The position numbers were made by a program, and so were the translations under genes. Positions 1 to 9,313 of a DNA stretch of 64,000 nucleotides are shown here, one piece after another (positions within the stretch are counted from its first letter, which is position 1; every line of letters begins with the position of its first letter). The notes under the pieces are model-generated. The model searched no databases. It was not told the DNA's origin and saw only the letters and a program-made list of their open reading frames with translations. The DNA comes from Salinisphaera sp002433465 (lineage in GTDB: Bacteria; Pseudomonadota; Gammaproteobacteria; Nevskiales; Salinisphaeraceae): assembly GCF_040361435.1 (NCBI RefSeq), contig NZ_APNL01000001.1, positions 1 through 64,000 on the forward strand, in the 5' to 3' direction.

Positions 1-514
1 AAAAAAAACGCGCCGTATAGCTGGCCATGGCGAAAAAGACGGTGACGTTGAACAGGTAGAGCATGAGCAGGGCATGGCCGGCGATCGGCGACAGCGCGCC
101 GTAGTAGCTGGAGGCCAGATACATGCCGACGTAGATGCTGAACAACGCCGCCAGCGGCACGACGATACGAGAGATATAGCCGCTGACCATGATCGCCGGG
201 ATGAACATCACCAGGTAATAGTGAAAACCGGCGTTCCAGCCCACCGCGAGCGTGCCGATCACGGCATGGCCCGTGACCTCCAGCCAGATCAGCCACAGGG
301 CAGGGGTGTTGTATCGATAGGCCAGCAGTCGGTTGGCCGTGATGTACAGCCCGATGCTGAGCAGATTGATCCAGGCCATGTAGGCCGGGCCGGACCATAG
401 GAAAAACACGAGGAAAATGGCATCCACGCTCGCAGCGAGAATTGTCACGCGCCGGGTCATTAACCAGAACGCACGGTGCGCGGTTGTGCGGCGCGCGTTC
501 ATTACCAGGTCCAT
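1..514 (-). CDS. Partial membrane protein, N-terminal sensor module (probably of a GGDEF or cyclase protein)
   Basis: The reading frame stays open from an ATG at 514 to the window edge, giving at least 171 residues with no stop, so the gene is cut off at its 3' side. GAGG lies 8 bases before the ATG. The product has about five or six hydrophobic segments and a stretch GWNAGFHYYLVMFIPAI that resembles the membrane sensor domain in front of many bacterial GGDEF and adenylate/guanylate cyclase domains. The catalytic part lies outside the window, so the output function is inferred. The many c-di-GMP genes nearby make a diguanylate cyclase plausible. Confidence 0.6.
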   Translation of the reverse strand, partial: MDLVMNARRTTAHRAFWLMTRRVTILAASVDAIFLVFFLWSGPAYMAWINLLSIGLYITANRLLAYRYNTPALWLIWLEVTGHAVIGTLAVGWNAGFHYYLVMFIPAIMVSGYISRIVVPLAALFSIYVGMYLASSYYGALSPIAGHALLMLYLFNVTVFFAMASYTARFF

Positions 515-1035
515 GTGATTGCCTCGTCGAATGCCATTCACGCGGAGCGGGCCCCGACTGCGCGCGCTGGCAGAACTGATAGTGTTCATATCGGCCGCAG
601 GCAGCCGTGTTTTATCGATCCGGCCCAGAAATAGATGATTTTTAATTCATAACGCGTGTGCGAAATCACGCGCGCTCAGGCCAGCGGCCTTGAAAACATT
701 GCAAGGAAAGACGGACCGGCGCCAGCGTTTATCTATCGATAGCGTTGAAAACGACTGAGCCGGTGGGCTGTGCTGGTGCCGGATCAAGTACCGATGAGTG
801 TCCGTACCCATCGGGCCTGCCTAGCTCACCATGCCGTGCGCACTGAGTACCGAGTATCTTCTGCTGCGCGGGAAGTTTCGGCTTGGCCGCGAAGTTCGAG
901 TGCGCATGGCCCTGAAAGGATGTACGGGTACGACATGCGACGCCCGGTAATCGGTTCGGCTGCGCGCGGGTTCGATTCGCGCCGGCAATCGGTTCATAAT
1001 CCGCGCCCTATCCATCCGGGCGAGGCGCTCTGCTC
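515..1035. other. Intergenic region between divergent genes
   Basis: No convincing gene is seen. A near-perfect direct repeat, CCGGTAATCGGTTC at 944-957 and CCGGCAATCGGTTC at 982-995, flanks a G/C-rich stretch just upstream of the DedA gene. CATAAT at 995-1000 could be a -10 element with a weak -35 near 971. These could form a regulated promoter for the downstream gene, but this is only suggestive. Confidence 0.3.
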
Positions 1036-1641
1036 ATGCTTTTGACGGCTTTAGGCCTTGCCTCGCTCGAAGGCTATATCTATCTGCTTGCGGTCATGGC
1101 GGCGTCCAATCTCATGCCGCCGCTGCCGGCCGAAGCCACCATCCCGTTTGCTGCGGCGCTTTTCGATCAACACGCGCTGCGGGTGCCGATGGCCATCGCC
1201 GCCGCCGCTGCGGGCCTGGTCCTCGGCACGCTGCCGCTGTATTTTCTCGGCCGCGTGGTCGGCGAGGTCCGTCTCAAGCGATTCCTGACCGGGCCGGGTC
1301 GCTGGCTGCTGATCAAGCCGGCGGATATCGACCGCTCGGGCGGTCTGTTTCGTCGCTATGGCGATGCGATGATCGTCGTCGGCCGGTTGATTCCGGGCAT
1401 GCGTTCGATGGTCTCGGTGCCGGCCGGTTTGCACCGAATGCCGTTTGGTCGATTCTTGGTGTCCACGGTGCTGGGTTCCACGCTGTGGGCGAGTGCGTTG
1501 ATTGGCGTTGGGCACGGGCTGGCGCATGCCCTGCACGGCGTGACATCGCTGCGCGTGGGCCTGGTGCTGGTGGGGGCGATGATTGCGCTCTACCTCATCC
1601 GGCTACGGGCGTTGCTCAAGGTCGACCGCGGGCTGCGCTAG
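1036..1641 (+). CDS. DedA family inner-membrane protein
   Basis: The 201-residue protein has about five hydrophobic segments and the DedA/SNARE-associated signature GRLIPGMRSMVSVPAG near residues 116-131, with the conserved Arg, Pro and Gly pattern. DedA proteins are inner-membrane lipid scramblases or transporters linked to envelope homeostasis and proton-motive-force-dependent resistance. The length is normal for the family. The ATG at 1036 is the only start that fits the N-terminal hydrophobic segment. The gene stands alone and ends before a bidirectional stem-loop. Confidence 0.9.
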   Translation: MLLTALGLASLEGYIYLLAVMAASNLMPPLPAEATIPFAAALFDQHALRVPMAIAAAAAGLVLGTLPLYFLGRVVGEVRLKRFLTGPGRWLLIKPADIDRSGGLFRRYGDAMIVVGRLIPGMRSMVSVPAGLHRMPFGRFLVSTVLGSTLWASALIGVGHGLAHALHGVTSLRVGLVLVGAMIALYLIRLRALLKVDRGLR

Positions 1642-1687
1642 CGCGGCCCGCCGTGGCCGCTGATACCGCGTGTGTTCTGATCGCAAA

Positions 1688-1720
1688 AAAGCCGGCAGCG
1701 CAGTACGCGTCGCCGGCTTT
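1688..1720. terminator. Bidirectional intrinsic terminator
   Basis: A perfect 9-bp inverted repeat, AAAGCCGGC (1688-1696) and GCCGGCTTT (1712-1720), with a 15-base loop. There is an A-run on the left and a T-run on the right. It lies between the plus-strand dedA gene and the minus-strand adhesin remnant and could serve both. Confidence 0.7.
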
Positions 1721-1738
1721 ATCGGTAGGTGCAGTCGT

Positions 1739-2074
1739 CTACTGGATGGTCGCGATCACGCTGTCCGCGCTATAGCTGAGTTCGACGGCGGTATTGCCGC
1801 TGTCGACCCGGGCGAAGCGCCCGGCGAGGTTCTCACCGCTTGGCAACGTCAGCCGGGTGCCGGCCGCTGGCGTGTTGGTGCTGTCTAAATCCAGCGTGAG
1901 CGTGCCGCCCTCGATATAGACGGCATCCGTGGCGATCAGCCGACGGGCCTTGGCATTCATGGCAAAGGTCAGGCCGTCGCGGTTCACGGTCAGACGCCCC
2001 GCGATCGCCACGGGGTCGGCGCTGTTGATGGCGACAGTGCCGCCGGTGTGGCTGTGGTCGCCGGCCGGTTCGAG
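1739..2074 (-). pseudogene. 3' remnant of an adhesin/autotransporter-like passenger
   Basis: About 110 codons read as beta-strand-rich repeats (GGTVAINSADP, GGTLTLDLDSTN) and end in LSYSADSVIATIQ. This closing motif is typical of haemagglutinin-like and autotransporter passenger repeats. The upstream sequence in the same frame becomes Arg/Cys/Ser-rich and runs into the 3' end of the GGDEF-EAL gene, so no start, signal peptide or anchor remains. It keeps its stop codon and the terminator at 1688. I read it as the surviving C-terminal end of a longer surface protein whose 5' part was deleted. Confidence 0.55.
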
Positions 2075-2141
2075 CACGCCAGCGCAGCCACGACAGGGTG
2101 TGCAGCGATTTCTTGAAGCACGCTGCGATTGACGGTTCGTA

Positions 2142-4454
2142 TTACGGGTTGAACAGGGTTTGCTGCATGGCGAGCTGCGTGAGCGGGCGGGTGTGGCGGT
2201 CCGCGGCGCGTAGCGTTTCGCCGGCTGGGGCCGGCCGCGCGAACAGAAATCCCTGCAGTTCGTGGCAGCCGATGTCTGCAAGATAGTCCGCCTGTTCGCG
2301 GGACTCGATGCCTTCGGCGGTGATCTTCATGCCGAGCCCGGTGGCGATATCGACGATGGCATGGACGATGACCTGGTCATCCTGGCGTTGGCCGATGTCT
2401 TGTACAAAGGCACGGTCGATCTTGATGCGGTCGAACGGGAACAGTCGAAGATAGCTCAACGATGAATAGCCGGTGCCGAAGTCATCGAGGGCAACGCGCA
2501 CACCGAGCGCGCGCAGCCGGCACAGCATGTCGAGCGCGACTTGTGGCTCCTTGATGAATACCGTCTCGGTGACCTCGATCTCGAGCCGGCTGGGCGCGAG
2601 CCCGGTTTGTTCGAGTACGGTAACGATACGGGTATGCAGGTCGGTATCGCTGAATTGCCTGGGCGATACGTTGATCGATATGCGGCGCTCGTTCTGCCAG
2701 CTGGCGGCTTCCCGGCACGCCTGTTCGATGACCCAGTTGCCGAGTGCGAGGATCAGCCCGCTTTCTTCGGCCAGCGGAATGAACTCGGCCGGCGAGATCA
2801 TGCCACGCTCGCTGTGAGGCCAACGGATGAGCGCTTCAGCGCCGGTGATCGCGCCGTTTTGTGCATCGAATACCGGCTGGTAGTGCAAAACGAGCTCGTC
2901 GCGGGTGAGCGCTGTGCGTAGCTCCTGTATGACCTGCTGTCGAAGCTGGAGTTCGCTGTCGAGGGCCGGCGAGAAGAACCGGAATGTGCCCCGGCCGTCG
3001 TTCTTGGCTCGATATAGGGCCGCGTCCGCGCTCTTGAGAATCTCGGCGCTGGTGGCCCCGTCCGCCGGAGCCAGGGCCACGCCGATACTGGCACCGACGA
3101 CCACCGTCTGCTCATCGACGAGCATGGGGCGACAGGCTGCATCGATGAGCTGGCGACACAGCGTTTCAATCTGCTCGATTTCCAGCGACCAGATCTGGAT
3201 GATGAACTCGTCGTCGCCCAGGCGTGCGACCACATCTTTCGATCCGACGTTCTCCTGCAGACGGCGCGCGATTTCGACGAGCGTCGCATCGCCGACGGTA
3301 TGGCCGAAGTTGTCGTTGATGGCCTTGAAGCCGTCCAGATCAATACTTAGCAGGGAGAACGCACGCCCGCGTGCCAGCGAGCGGCGCAACAGGGTGCTGA
3401 AGTTTGCCCTGTTGGGCAGATCGGTGAGGGCATCGTGCTGGGCCAGGTGTGCTGCCCGCGCCTGGGCAAGCCGTGTATCCGTGATATCCGCCATCACGCC
3501 GCGATAGCCGGCGAAGCGGTTCTTTGCATCGTAGATCGGCCGGCCCGATATCGAAAACCACACCGCGCGCGCGCCCACCGACAGCGGGATGACCACGTCC
3601 CTGAACGAGCGGCGCCGTATGAGATTGGCTTCCAGGTCGGCCAGCGCTTCACTGTTGAAGTCGATGCCCGGGTGCTTCAACAGGTCGGTAATCGTTTTGC
3701 CGGCGAGGGTTTGCTCGGCCATCGCCTGCAGGAAGCGCGACGACGGCTGGTCCACGCGCAGCGCGGCATCGGTCTGCCAGAGCCAGTCACTCGACTGATT
3801 TTCGTGTTCCTTGAGCAATAACTCGATCGTTTCTGTTTTTTTCGCCAGTTCCAGCTCCTGGACCACCGACTCGCGAAACAGCGCCGACTGCTGGCGGGTG
3901 ATGGTCAGCGCCGCTATAACGCCGGTGCCAAACAGCACGATGAGGGCGGCCCGTTCCCAGTCCACGCCAGCGATGCAGAGCACCGTGGCCGTGACCAACC
4001 AATGCGTGATCGTGAAAGAAAACGCCGCGGGAAACAGTGCGGTGAGCGTGAATGACGCCGACCAGTACGTGCCCAGATAGAGCGAAAGTATGTAGGCCAG
4101 CGCCAGCCCGTCGGCGTGCACGATGACCCAGGCAGGAAAGCTGGCGAGCAGCGTCGCGTTGATTATTGTCGCGATGATGACCGGCCGGATGCTCCGGGCC
4201 GGCAGGGGAACCGGTCCCCGTGCCGTCGCACGGCGCAGCATCCACATCCGGGTAGGGAATACCACGAGAACGGCAAGCACCCAAGCTATCGCGATCATCC
4301 CCCACTGTTCGTAAAACAGCAGGCCCGTGACGATAGCGGGCACGAGAAAGCTAACCAGTCCGCGCAGGGTACTCAGCTTCACGGCATGGATCTGGCGACC
4401 GCGTATGATGTCGGTGTGTTCTGCCGTAAGTGTCTTCGGGTAGGGCTTGGGCAT
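2142..4454 (-). CDS. Membrane-anchored PAS-GGDEF-EAL protein
   Basis: 770 residues. Several transmembrane segments lie at about residues 27-190, then a PAS-like region (about 215-330), a GGDEF domain (about 335-500) and an EAL domain (about 508-750). The GGDEF signature is altered to RLGDDEF (411-417), with the second Gly replaced by Asp, which makes cyclase activity doubtful. The EAL domain keeps GAEAL (538-542) and DDFGTGYSSL. I therefore infer a membrane-tethered c-di-GMP phosphodiesterase whose GGDEF part may be regulatory. The ATG at 4454 precedes the first hydrophobic segment at a normal distance. It is transcribed alone. Confidence 0.93.
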   Translation of the reverse strand: MPKPYPKTLTAEHTDIIRGRQIHAVKLSTLRGLVSFLVPAIVTGLLFYEQWGMIAIAWVLAVLVVFPTRMWMLRRATARGPVPLPARSIRPVIIATIINATLLASFPAWVIVHADGLALAYILSLYLGTYWSASFTLTALFPAAFSFTITHWLVTATVLCIAGVDWERAALIVLFGTGVIAALTITRQQSALFRESVVQELELAKKTETIELLLKEHENQSSDWLWQTDAALRVDQPSSRFLQAMAEQTLAGKTITDLLKHPGIDFNSEALADLEANLIRRRSFRDVVIPLSVGARAVWFSISGRPIYDAKNRFAGYRGVMADITDTRLAQARAAHLAQHDALTDLPNRANFSTLLRRSLARGRAFSLLSIDLDGFKAINDNFGHTVGDATLVEIARRLQENVGSKDVVARLGDDEFIIQIWSLEIEQIETLCRQLIDAACRPMLVDEQTVVVGASIGVALAPADGATSAEILKSADAALYRAKNDGRGTFRFFSPALDSELQLRQQVIQELRTALTRDELVLHYQPVFDAQNGAITGAEALIRWPHSERGMISPAEFIPLAEESGLILALGNWVIEQACREAASWQNERRISINVSPRQFSDTDLHTRIVTVLEQTGLAPSRLEIEVTETVFIKEPQVALDMLCRLRALGVRVALDDFGTGYSSLSYLRLFPFDRIKIDRAFVQDIGQRQDDQVIVHAIVDIATGLGMKITAEGIESREQADYLADIGCHELQGFLFARPAPAGETLRAADRHTRPLTQLAMQQTLFNP

Positions 4455-5005
4455 CAGAGCACGTGGGGTTCATGGACTTGCCGCTTACGATAGAGCGGGG
4501 CTGTGCTCAAACGATGCGGTTGCAAGGTGGGTATCCGTGGAAATGCTAAGAGTCGCCACCAGCTAATGCGCTCAACGCGCTTGGGTTGAAGCCGGAGGTA
4601 CCCATAGCCTTAGGTGCGCCGGATTCACGCTACTGAATAACCGTCTACTTATCGATCGGCAAAATGCGTCGATTCTTGAATCCATCGGCCCATTGGCCTA
4701 TCGACCTTTCGATTCCATCCGCTCGCACCGCTTGGCGGGTCAGCCCCATGCCCAGCAATACCTTCCGCGCGCCGCATCGCTTGCAGTACGTGACGTATCG
4801 CCTTTTACGATGCATGGGTCGGGGCCGCTCGCGGTATACGCGTCGGGGCGCGCAAACCACACTGCCGGGGTGGCGAGCTGGATGAGCGTGCCCTGCCTGC
4901 AGCGCTAGCGCAGTACACCAACCCTCGAACTCAACGTTATAGTCTTGATGTCAATCTGAATCGACTCCCCCGCGGCTAGAAATCGCCTGACACACGGAGC
5001 CCATC
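4455..5005. other. Intergenic region, no convincing gene
   Basis: About 550 bp separate the divergent GGDEF-EAL and glycosyltransferase genes, so promoters for both should lie here. Short overlapping open frames occur on both strands, and none has a good ribosome site or recognisable protein features. I see no stem-loop or RNA gene. Confidence 0.4.
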
Positions 5006-5836
5006 TTGCCGCCAACCGCAATTACGCCCGATGCTTCCTACGATTATGCGTATTCGATATGCACTCTGGTCACGGATTTGGAACAATACGACGCTTGTCG
5101 ATGTTCCTTCGAGCAGGCCGGGTTCACGACCGCCGATTGTGAATTTTTATATGTCGATAATACGGCCGGCAATAGTTACGACGGTTTCGATGGCATAAAC
5201 GCGTTTCTCGATTCGGCGCGGGGCCGTTTCATTATTTTTGTACACCAGGACGTGCGCGCGGATTTCGATAACAGACAGGTTCTGGACGCTTGTCTGGCCG
5301 AGTTGAACTCACAAGATCCGCTATGGGCGATCTGCGGCAACGCAGGGCGAAGCCTGGATCGTTTGAATCTCGCCGTTCGCATCACCGATCCACACGGCGC
5401 GAACCGGCGGGTCGGACGTTTTCCGGCAAGAACCTATGGCTTGGACGAGAACTTCTTCGTGGTTCGGCGCAGCGCTAATCTTGCCGTCAACAAGGTGTTG
5501 AAGGGGTTTCATTTCTATGCCACGGAGTTGTGTTTCGTGGCCGATATGCTCGGTCAGACGGCTTATGTAATCGACTTCCACGTACGCCACCTCAGCCCTG
5601 GAAATCAGGACGAGAGCTACTACGCCATGCGCGATGCGTGGCGGGCGTTCAGGAATGGAAAGCAGCGGGCCTATCCCGCGATGTCGACGTCGGACATTTC
5701 CGTATTCAGCGCCGGGACTCTGCGGGCACGGCTGTTGACCCAAATTTTGCAGAGAGGCTTCAGGTTTCGGCATCGCCGCCTTGCCCGTGCCTTAGTCAGG
5801 CTCTTGTCCCGCCGCCGTGCCTGGACCGATCGATAG
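5006..5836 (+). CDS. Glycosyltransferase, family-2-like (StrF-type)
   Basis: 276 residues starting at TTG, chosen because GGAG lies 6 bases upstream and no ATG fits. The N-terminal half has the pattern of Glyco_tranf_2_5 glycosyltransferases: a strand YSICTLVTD, then FLYVDNTAG, and RGRFIIFVHQDV near residues 72-83, where an HQDV motif stands in for the usual DxD. The C-terminal 30 residues are very Arg-rich, suggesting contact with the membrane surface. It heads a locus with a methyltransferase and the dTDP-rhamnose genes, so a role in O-antigen or exopolysaccharide assembly is inferred. The sugar specificity cannot be read. Confidence 0.7.
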   Translation: MPPTAITPDASYDYAYSICTLVTDLEQYDACRCSFEQAGFTTADCEFLYVDNTAGNSYDGFDGINAFLDSARGRFIIFVHQDVRADFDNRQVLDACLAELNSQDPLWAICGNAGRSLDRLNLAVRITDPHGANRRVGRFPARTYGLDENFFVVRRSANLAVNKVLKGFHFYATELCFVADMLGQTAYVIDFHVRHLSPGNQDESYYAMRDAWRAFRNGKQRAYPAMSTSDISVFSAGTLRARLLTQILQRGFRFRHRRLARALVRLLSRRRAWTDR

Positions 5837-5938
5837 TTTACATTCAAGGGGGCATGCGTTGGGCACGATAAATGACAAAGCTATTGTTACGGCGATAAGG
5901 CCAGGGCGACCATCCGAAGCTAAGGGGTTGATGACGTT

Positions 5939-6658
5939 ATGGGATTGAGGAAAAAAGTGAAGCGATGGCTTGGGACAGGCAACAAGCCGACGCCGGAGCA
6001 GCGATTTCCTGGATGTGCGAGCGATAAAAAAATTGACTGGCGATGGCGTGATACACCCTTCAACCGATTGGCAGCTGTGAATCAATGCGTGCGTATGATC
6101 GCGCGCCCCGAGGTTCGCTATCTCGAAATCGGCTGCGATGACGATGTGCTGTTCTTTTCTGTATGTGCCGAATACAAAACCGGCGTGGACCCGGCGCGGG
6201 GCGGCACTCACCGCATGACCAGCGACGAGTTCTTTGCGCAGAACGAGGACAGCTTCGACGTCGTTTTCATCGACGGGCTACATGAATACGCTCAGGTGCG
6301 TGCAGACGCAATTAACGCCCTTGCCGTGCTGAGCGAAGGGGGCTATATCGCTTTTCACGATCTGCTGCCCTCTGACTGGAAGCAGCAGCACGTGCCGCGG
6401 CTGCAAGCCAGTTGGACAGGTGATTGCTGGAAGGCAGCGGTTGAACTCGCCCACGCTGAAGGCGTGGATTTCCGGATTATTCGTATCGATCAGGGCGTGG
6501 GCGTGATGCGAAGAACCGGAGGACCTGTTCACGTGCCCGACATGAGCGCCGAGTTAGCGCATGCGACGTTCGACGATTTTGCCGCGCTTGTCGACAATCT
6601 GCCCATTATCGAGTGGGCGGATTTTCGTCGCTGGTCGAGTCGGCAGACGGTCGGGTGA
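5939..6658 (+). CDS. Class I SAM-dependent methyltransferase
   Basis: 239 residues. The pattern YLEIGCDDDVLFF (motif I, near residues 61-73) followed by TGVDP, FDVVFIDGLHEY and FHDLLP matches the Methyltransf_24-like enzymes often found in polysaccharide clusters. Motif I lacks the usual GxGxG, which is common in this subgroup. It lies between a glycosyltransferase and rmlA, so a sugar or glycan substrate is likely but unproven. The N-terminus is Lys/Arg-rich. Confidence 0.75.
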   Translation: MGLRKKVKRWLGTGNKPTPEQRFPGCASDKKIDWRWRDTPFNRLAAVNQCVRMIARPEVRYLEIGCDDDVLFFSVCAEYKTGVDPARGGTHRMTSDEFFAQNEDSFDVVFIDGLHEYAQVRADAINALAVLSEGGYIAFHDLLPSDWKQQHVPRLQASWTGDCWKAAVELAHAEGVDFRIIRIDQGVGVMRRTGGPVHVPDMSAELAHATFDDFAALVDNLPIIEWADFRRWSSRQTVG

Positions 6659-6818
6659 GGCATGTCCGGTTCGGTTTATGAGACCAGTGGTGACGGGCGA
6701 TTTCGCTAGGGAGGACAAGGGTGCATTTCGTCGAATGGAATAAGTGTTTTGAGTACCGCCGGGCGGTTACACGGCTTTTCCGGATGCGTGCGAATCCGTC
6801 CTGCAGAGCGCTTGCCTC

Positions 6819-7697
6819 GTGAAGGGTATTTTGCTGGCGGGCGGTTCCGGTACACGCTTGTATCCGGTGACTGAGGCGGTCTCCAAGCAGTTGATGCCGG
6901 TATACGACAAGCCCATGATCTATTACCCGCTCAGCGTGCTCATGCTGGCCGGCATTCGCGAGATTCTGGTGATTTCGACGCCGCACGACCTGCCGTTGTT
7001 CAAGCGCTTGCTTCGCGATGGCACTCAGTTTGGCGTGTCGTTCAGTTTTGCCGAGCAGGCACAGCCCAATGGCCTGGCCGAGGCATTCATCATTGGCCGC
7101 GATTTCGTTGGCACCGACAATGTATGCCTCGTGCTGGGGGACAACGTTTTCTATGGCGAGGGACTGCGTCAGCTCTGCCAGGCCGCTGTAGCCCGGTCCG
7201 CTGGCGCAACGATTTTTTCCTATTGGGTGTCGGATCCGCATCGCTACGGGATCGTGGATTTCGACCCGGAAAGCGGCCGCGCCTTGTCGATTGTGGAAAA
7301 GCCGGAGGTGCCGGCCTCGAACTGGGCTGTCACCGGTTTGTATTTCTACGGCAACGATGTGCTCGAATACGCACGCGAGCTCAAGCCGTCGGCCCGCGGG
7401 GAGCTGGAGATCACCGATATCAATAGTCGCTACCTCGAACGCGGCGACCTGACCGTGCAGTGCCTCGGTCGCGGCCATGCCTGGCTGGATACCGGTACCC
7501 ACGATAGTCTGCATGAGGCGTCGTCGTTCGTGCGTACGCTCGAACATCGCCAGGGGATCAAGGTGGCATGCCCGGAGGAAATCGCGTTCGAACAGGGTTG
7601 GCTCGACGAGGCAGGTGTGCTCGCGCGGGCCGAGGCGCTGGGCAAGTCCGAGTACGGGCGCTATCTGAGAGCACGGGTGAAGGCACTGCAACGGTAA
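6819..7697 (+). CDS. rmlA: Glucose-1-phosphate thymidylyltransferase
   Basis: 292 residues, the normal RmlA length. It catalyses dTTP + glucose-1-phosphate to dTDP-glucose, the first step of dTDP-L-rhamnose synthesis. The nucleotide-binding loop LAGGSGTRLYP lies at residues 6-16, and SKQLMPVYDKPMIYYPL follows as in all RmlA enzymes. The start is GTG, set by the invariant N-terminus MKGILLAGG. The stop overlaps the rmlC start (TAATG). It is the first gene of a tight four-gene operon. Confidence 0.97.
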   Translation: MKGILLAGGSGTRLYPVTEAVSKQLMPVYDKPMIYYPLSVLMLAGIREILVISTPHDLPLFKRLLRDGTQFGVSFSFAEQAQPNGLAEAFIIGRDFVGTDNVCLVLGDNVFYGEGLRQLCQAAVARSAGATIFSYWVSDPHRYGIVDFDPESGRALSIVEKPEVPASNWAVTGLYFYGNDVLEYARELKPSARGELEITDINSRYLERGDLTVQCLGRGHAWLDTGTHDSLHEASSFVRTLEHRQGIKVACPEEIAFEQGWLDEAGVLARAEALGKSEYGRYLRARVKALQR

Positions 7698-8260
7698 TGG
7701 ATATAAGACCGCTGGCACTGGATGGAGTTTACGAGATTTGTCCGCCTCGGTTTGGTGATGCGCGGGGCTACTTTTGCGAGACCTTCAAGCGCGATGCGCT
7801 CACCGCGCACGGTATCGAATTCGAACCGGTACAGGACAACGAGTCGCTTTCGACTCGTGTGGGCACGCTTCGGGGGCTGCATTTCCAGGCCCCGCCGCAA
7901 GCTCAGAGCAAGCTGGTGAGGTCGGTGGTCGGCCGTATTTACGATGTGGTCGTCGACATTCGAGCGCAGTCGCCGACGTATGGCGATTGGCTAGGCCTGG
8001 AGCTTAGCGCCGAACAGGGCAACCAGCTGTTCGTGCCGGCCGGCTTTGCCCATGGGTTCATGACCCTCGAGCAACGTTGCCTGATTGCCTACAAGGTCGA
8101 TGCCGGCTACGCACCGGACACCGAAGGCGCTTTGCGTTGGGATGACCCCGATCTGGCCATTGCATGGCCCGATGTGGGCACGCCGCCGCAATTATCCGAC
8201 AAGGATCGCCGCGCCGGGTCATTCGCTGACTTTCGCACCCCCTTCGATCGAGGCCGATAG
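7697..8260 (+). CDS. rmlC: dTDP-4-dehydrorhamnose 3,5-epimerase
   Basis: 187 residues. It epimerises dTDP-4-keto-6-deoxyglucose at C3 and C5, the third step to dTDP-L-rhamnose. Visible family motifs are FGDARGYFCETF, TLRGLHFQ with the catalytic His, and FVPAGFAHGF in the cupin barrel. The ATG at 7697 overlaps the rmlA stop by one base and gives the expected N-terminus. A longer in-frame extension upstream lies within rmlA and is not used. Confidence 0.96.
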   Translation: MDIRPLALDGVYEICPPRFGDARGYFCETFKRDALTAHGIEFEPVQDNESLSTRVGTLRGLHFQAPPQAQSKLVRSVVGRIYDVVVDIRAQSPTYGDWLGLELSAEQGNQLFVPAGFAHGFMTLEQRCLIAYKVDAGYAPDTEGALRWDDPDLAIAWPDVGTPPQLSDKDRRAGSFADFRTPFDRGR

Positions 8261-9313
8261 ATGCGCATCATGGTGACTGGCGGCGCCGGCTTTATTGGCT
8301 CGGCCGTCGTTCGACAACTGGTGGCCCAGGGCGAGGACTTCGTGCTCTGTCTGGACAAGCTGACCTATGCGGGGCACCGCGCATCGCTACGCGATTGCGA
8401 AGGCGCGGCGAACTACACATTCGAACAAGGCGATATCGAGGATGAGAGGCAGCTGGATGAGCTGCTCGAACGCTACGATATCGATGCGATCATGCATCTG
8501 GCGGCAGAAAGCCATGTGGATCGCTCGATCGATGGGCCGGAAGCCTTTGTTCAGACCAACGTGGTCGGCACGTATCGGCTGCTGTCGGCGGCGCGTCGCC
8601 GCTGGCTGAAGCTGGACGATGTGCGCCGTGCGAACTTTCGCTTTCATCACGTTTCCACCGACGAGGTGTTTGGCGACCTCGACTTCGATGACGGCATGTT
8701 CACCGAGGACACCCCGTACGCGCCGTCTTCGCCTTACTCGGCCTCCAAGGCCGCATCGGATCATTTCGTACGTGCCTGGCACGAAACCTATGGTCTGCCC
8801 GTCGTGCTATCCAACTGCTCGAACAACTACGGCCCCTACCACTACCCCGAAAAACTCATTCCCTTGACCATCCTGAACGCTCTCGATGGGCGGGAACTGC
8901 CGGTGTATGGGCAGGGGGCGAACGTGCGCGACTGGCTCTTCGTGGAAGACCATGCCCGTGCACTCGAAGCGGTGCTGAAAAAGGGCACGCCGGGCCGCAG
9001 CTACAACATCGGCGGGCGCGAAGAGCGCAGTAATATCGAGGTGGTGCGTGCAATCTGCGTACTGCTGGATGACCGTCGGCCCAGAGGCGATGGCGTTGGC
9101 TACTTCGAACAGGTGCGCTTCGTCGGCGATCGGCCCGGCCACGACCGGCGTTATGCGATCGACCCGGCCCGTATCGAGCGCGAGCTGGGTTGGCGTGCTG
9201 AACACAGCTTCGAAAGCGGGCTGGCCGCGACGATCGACTGGTTCATCGACAACCGTTGGTGGTGGGGCCCCATTCGCGACCGCGACAACGGCAGCCGACG
9301 GGGAAGCCTGTGA
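8261..9313 (+). CDS. rmlB: dTDP-glucose 4,6-dehydratase
   Basis: 350 residues, normal length. It converts dTDP-glucose to dTDP-4-keto-6-deoxyglucose with bound NAD. The extended-SDR Rossmann motif GGAGFIG is at residues 7-13, STDEVFGDL carries the catalytic Thr/Asp/Glu, and YSASKAASDH has the YxxxK pair. The ATG follows the rmlC stop immediately, so translation is probably coupled. Its 3' end overlaps the rmlD start. Confidence 0.97.
   Translation: MRIMVTGGAGFIGSAVVRQLVAQGEDFVLCLDKLTYAGHRASLRDCEGAANYTFEQGDIEDERQLDELLERYDIDAIMHLAAESHVDRSIDGPEAFVQTNVVGTYRLLSAARRRWLKLDDVRRANFRFHHVSTDEVFGDLDFDDGMFTEDTPYAPSSPYSASKAASDHFVRAWHETYGLPVVLSNCSNNYGPYHYPEKLIPLTILNALDGRELPVYGQGANVRDWLFVEDHARALEAVLKKGTPGRSYNIGGREERSNIEVVRAICVLLDDRRPRGDGVGYFEQVRFVGDRPGHDRRYAIDPARIERELGWRAEHSFESGLAATIDWFIDNRWWWGPIRDRDNGSRRGSL

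Noticed and set aside
960..995. A GGTTCGATTC sequence resembling a tRNA T-arm
   Set aside because: The flanking stem pairs poorly, and no matching acceptor, anticodon or D-arm is found upstream.
4645..4860. A 71-residue minus-strand frame with a YCKRCGARK Cys pair
   Set aside because: Three frames are open over the same stretch, there is no ribosome site, and nothing supports coding.
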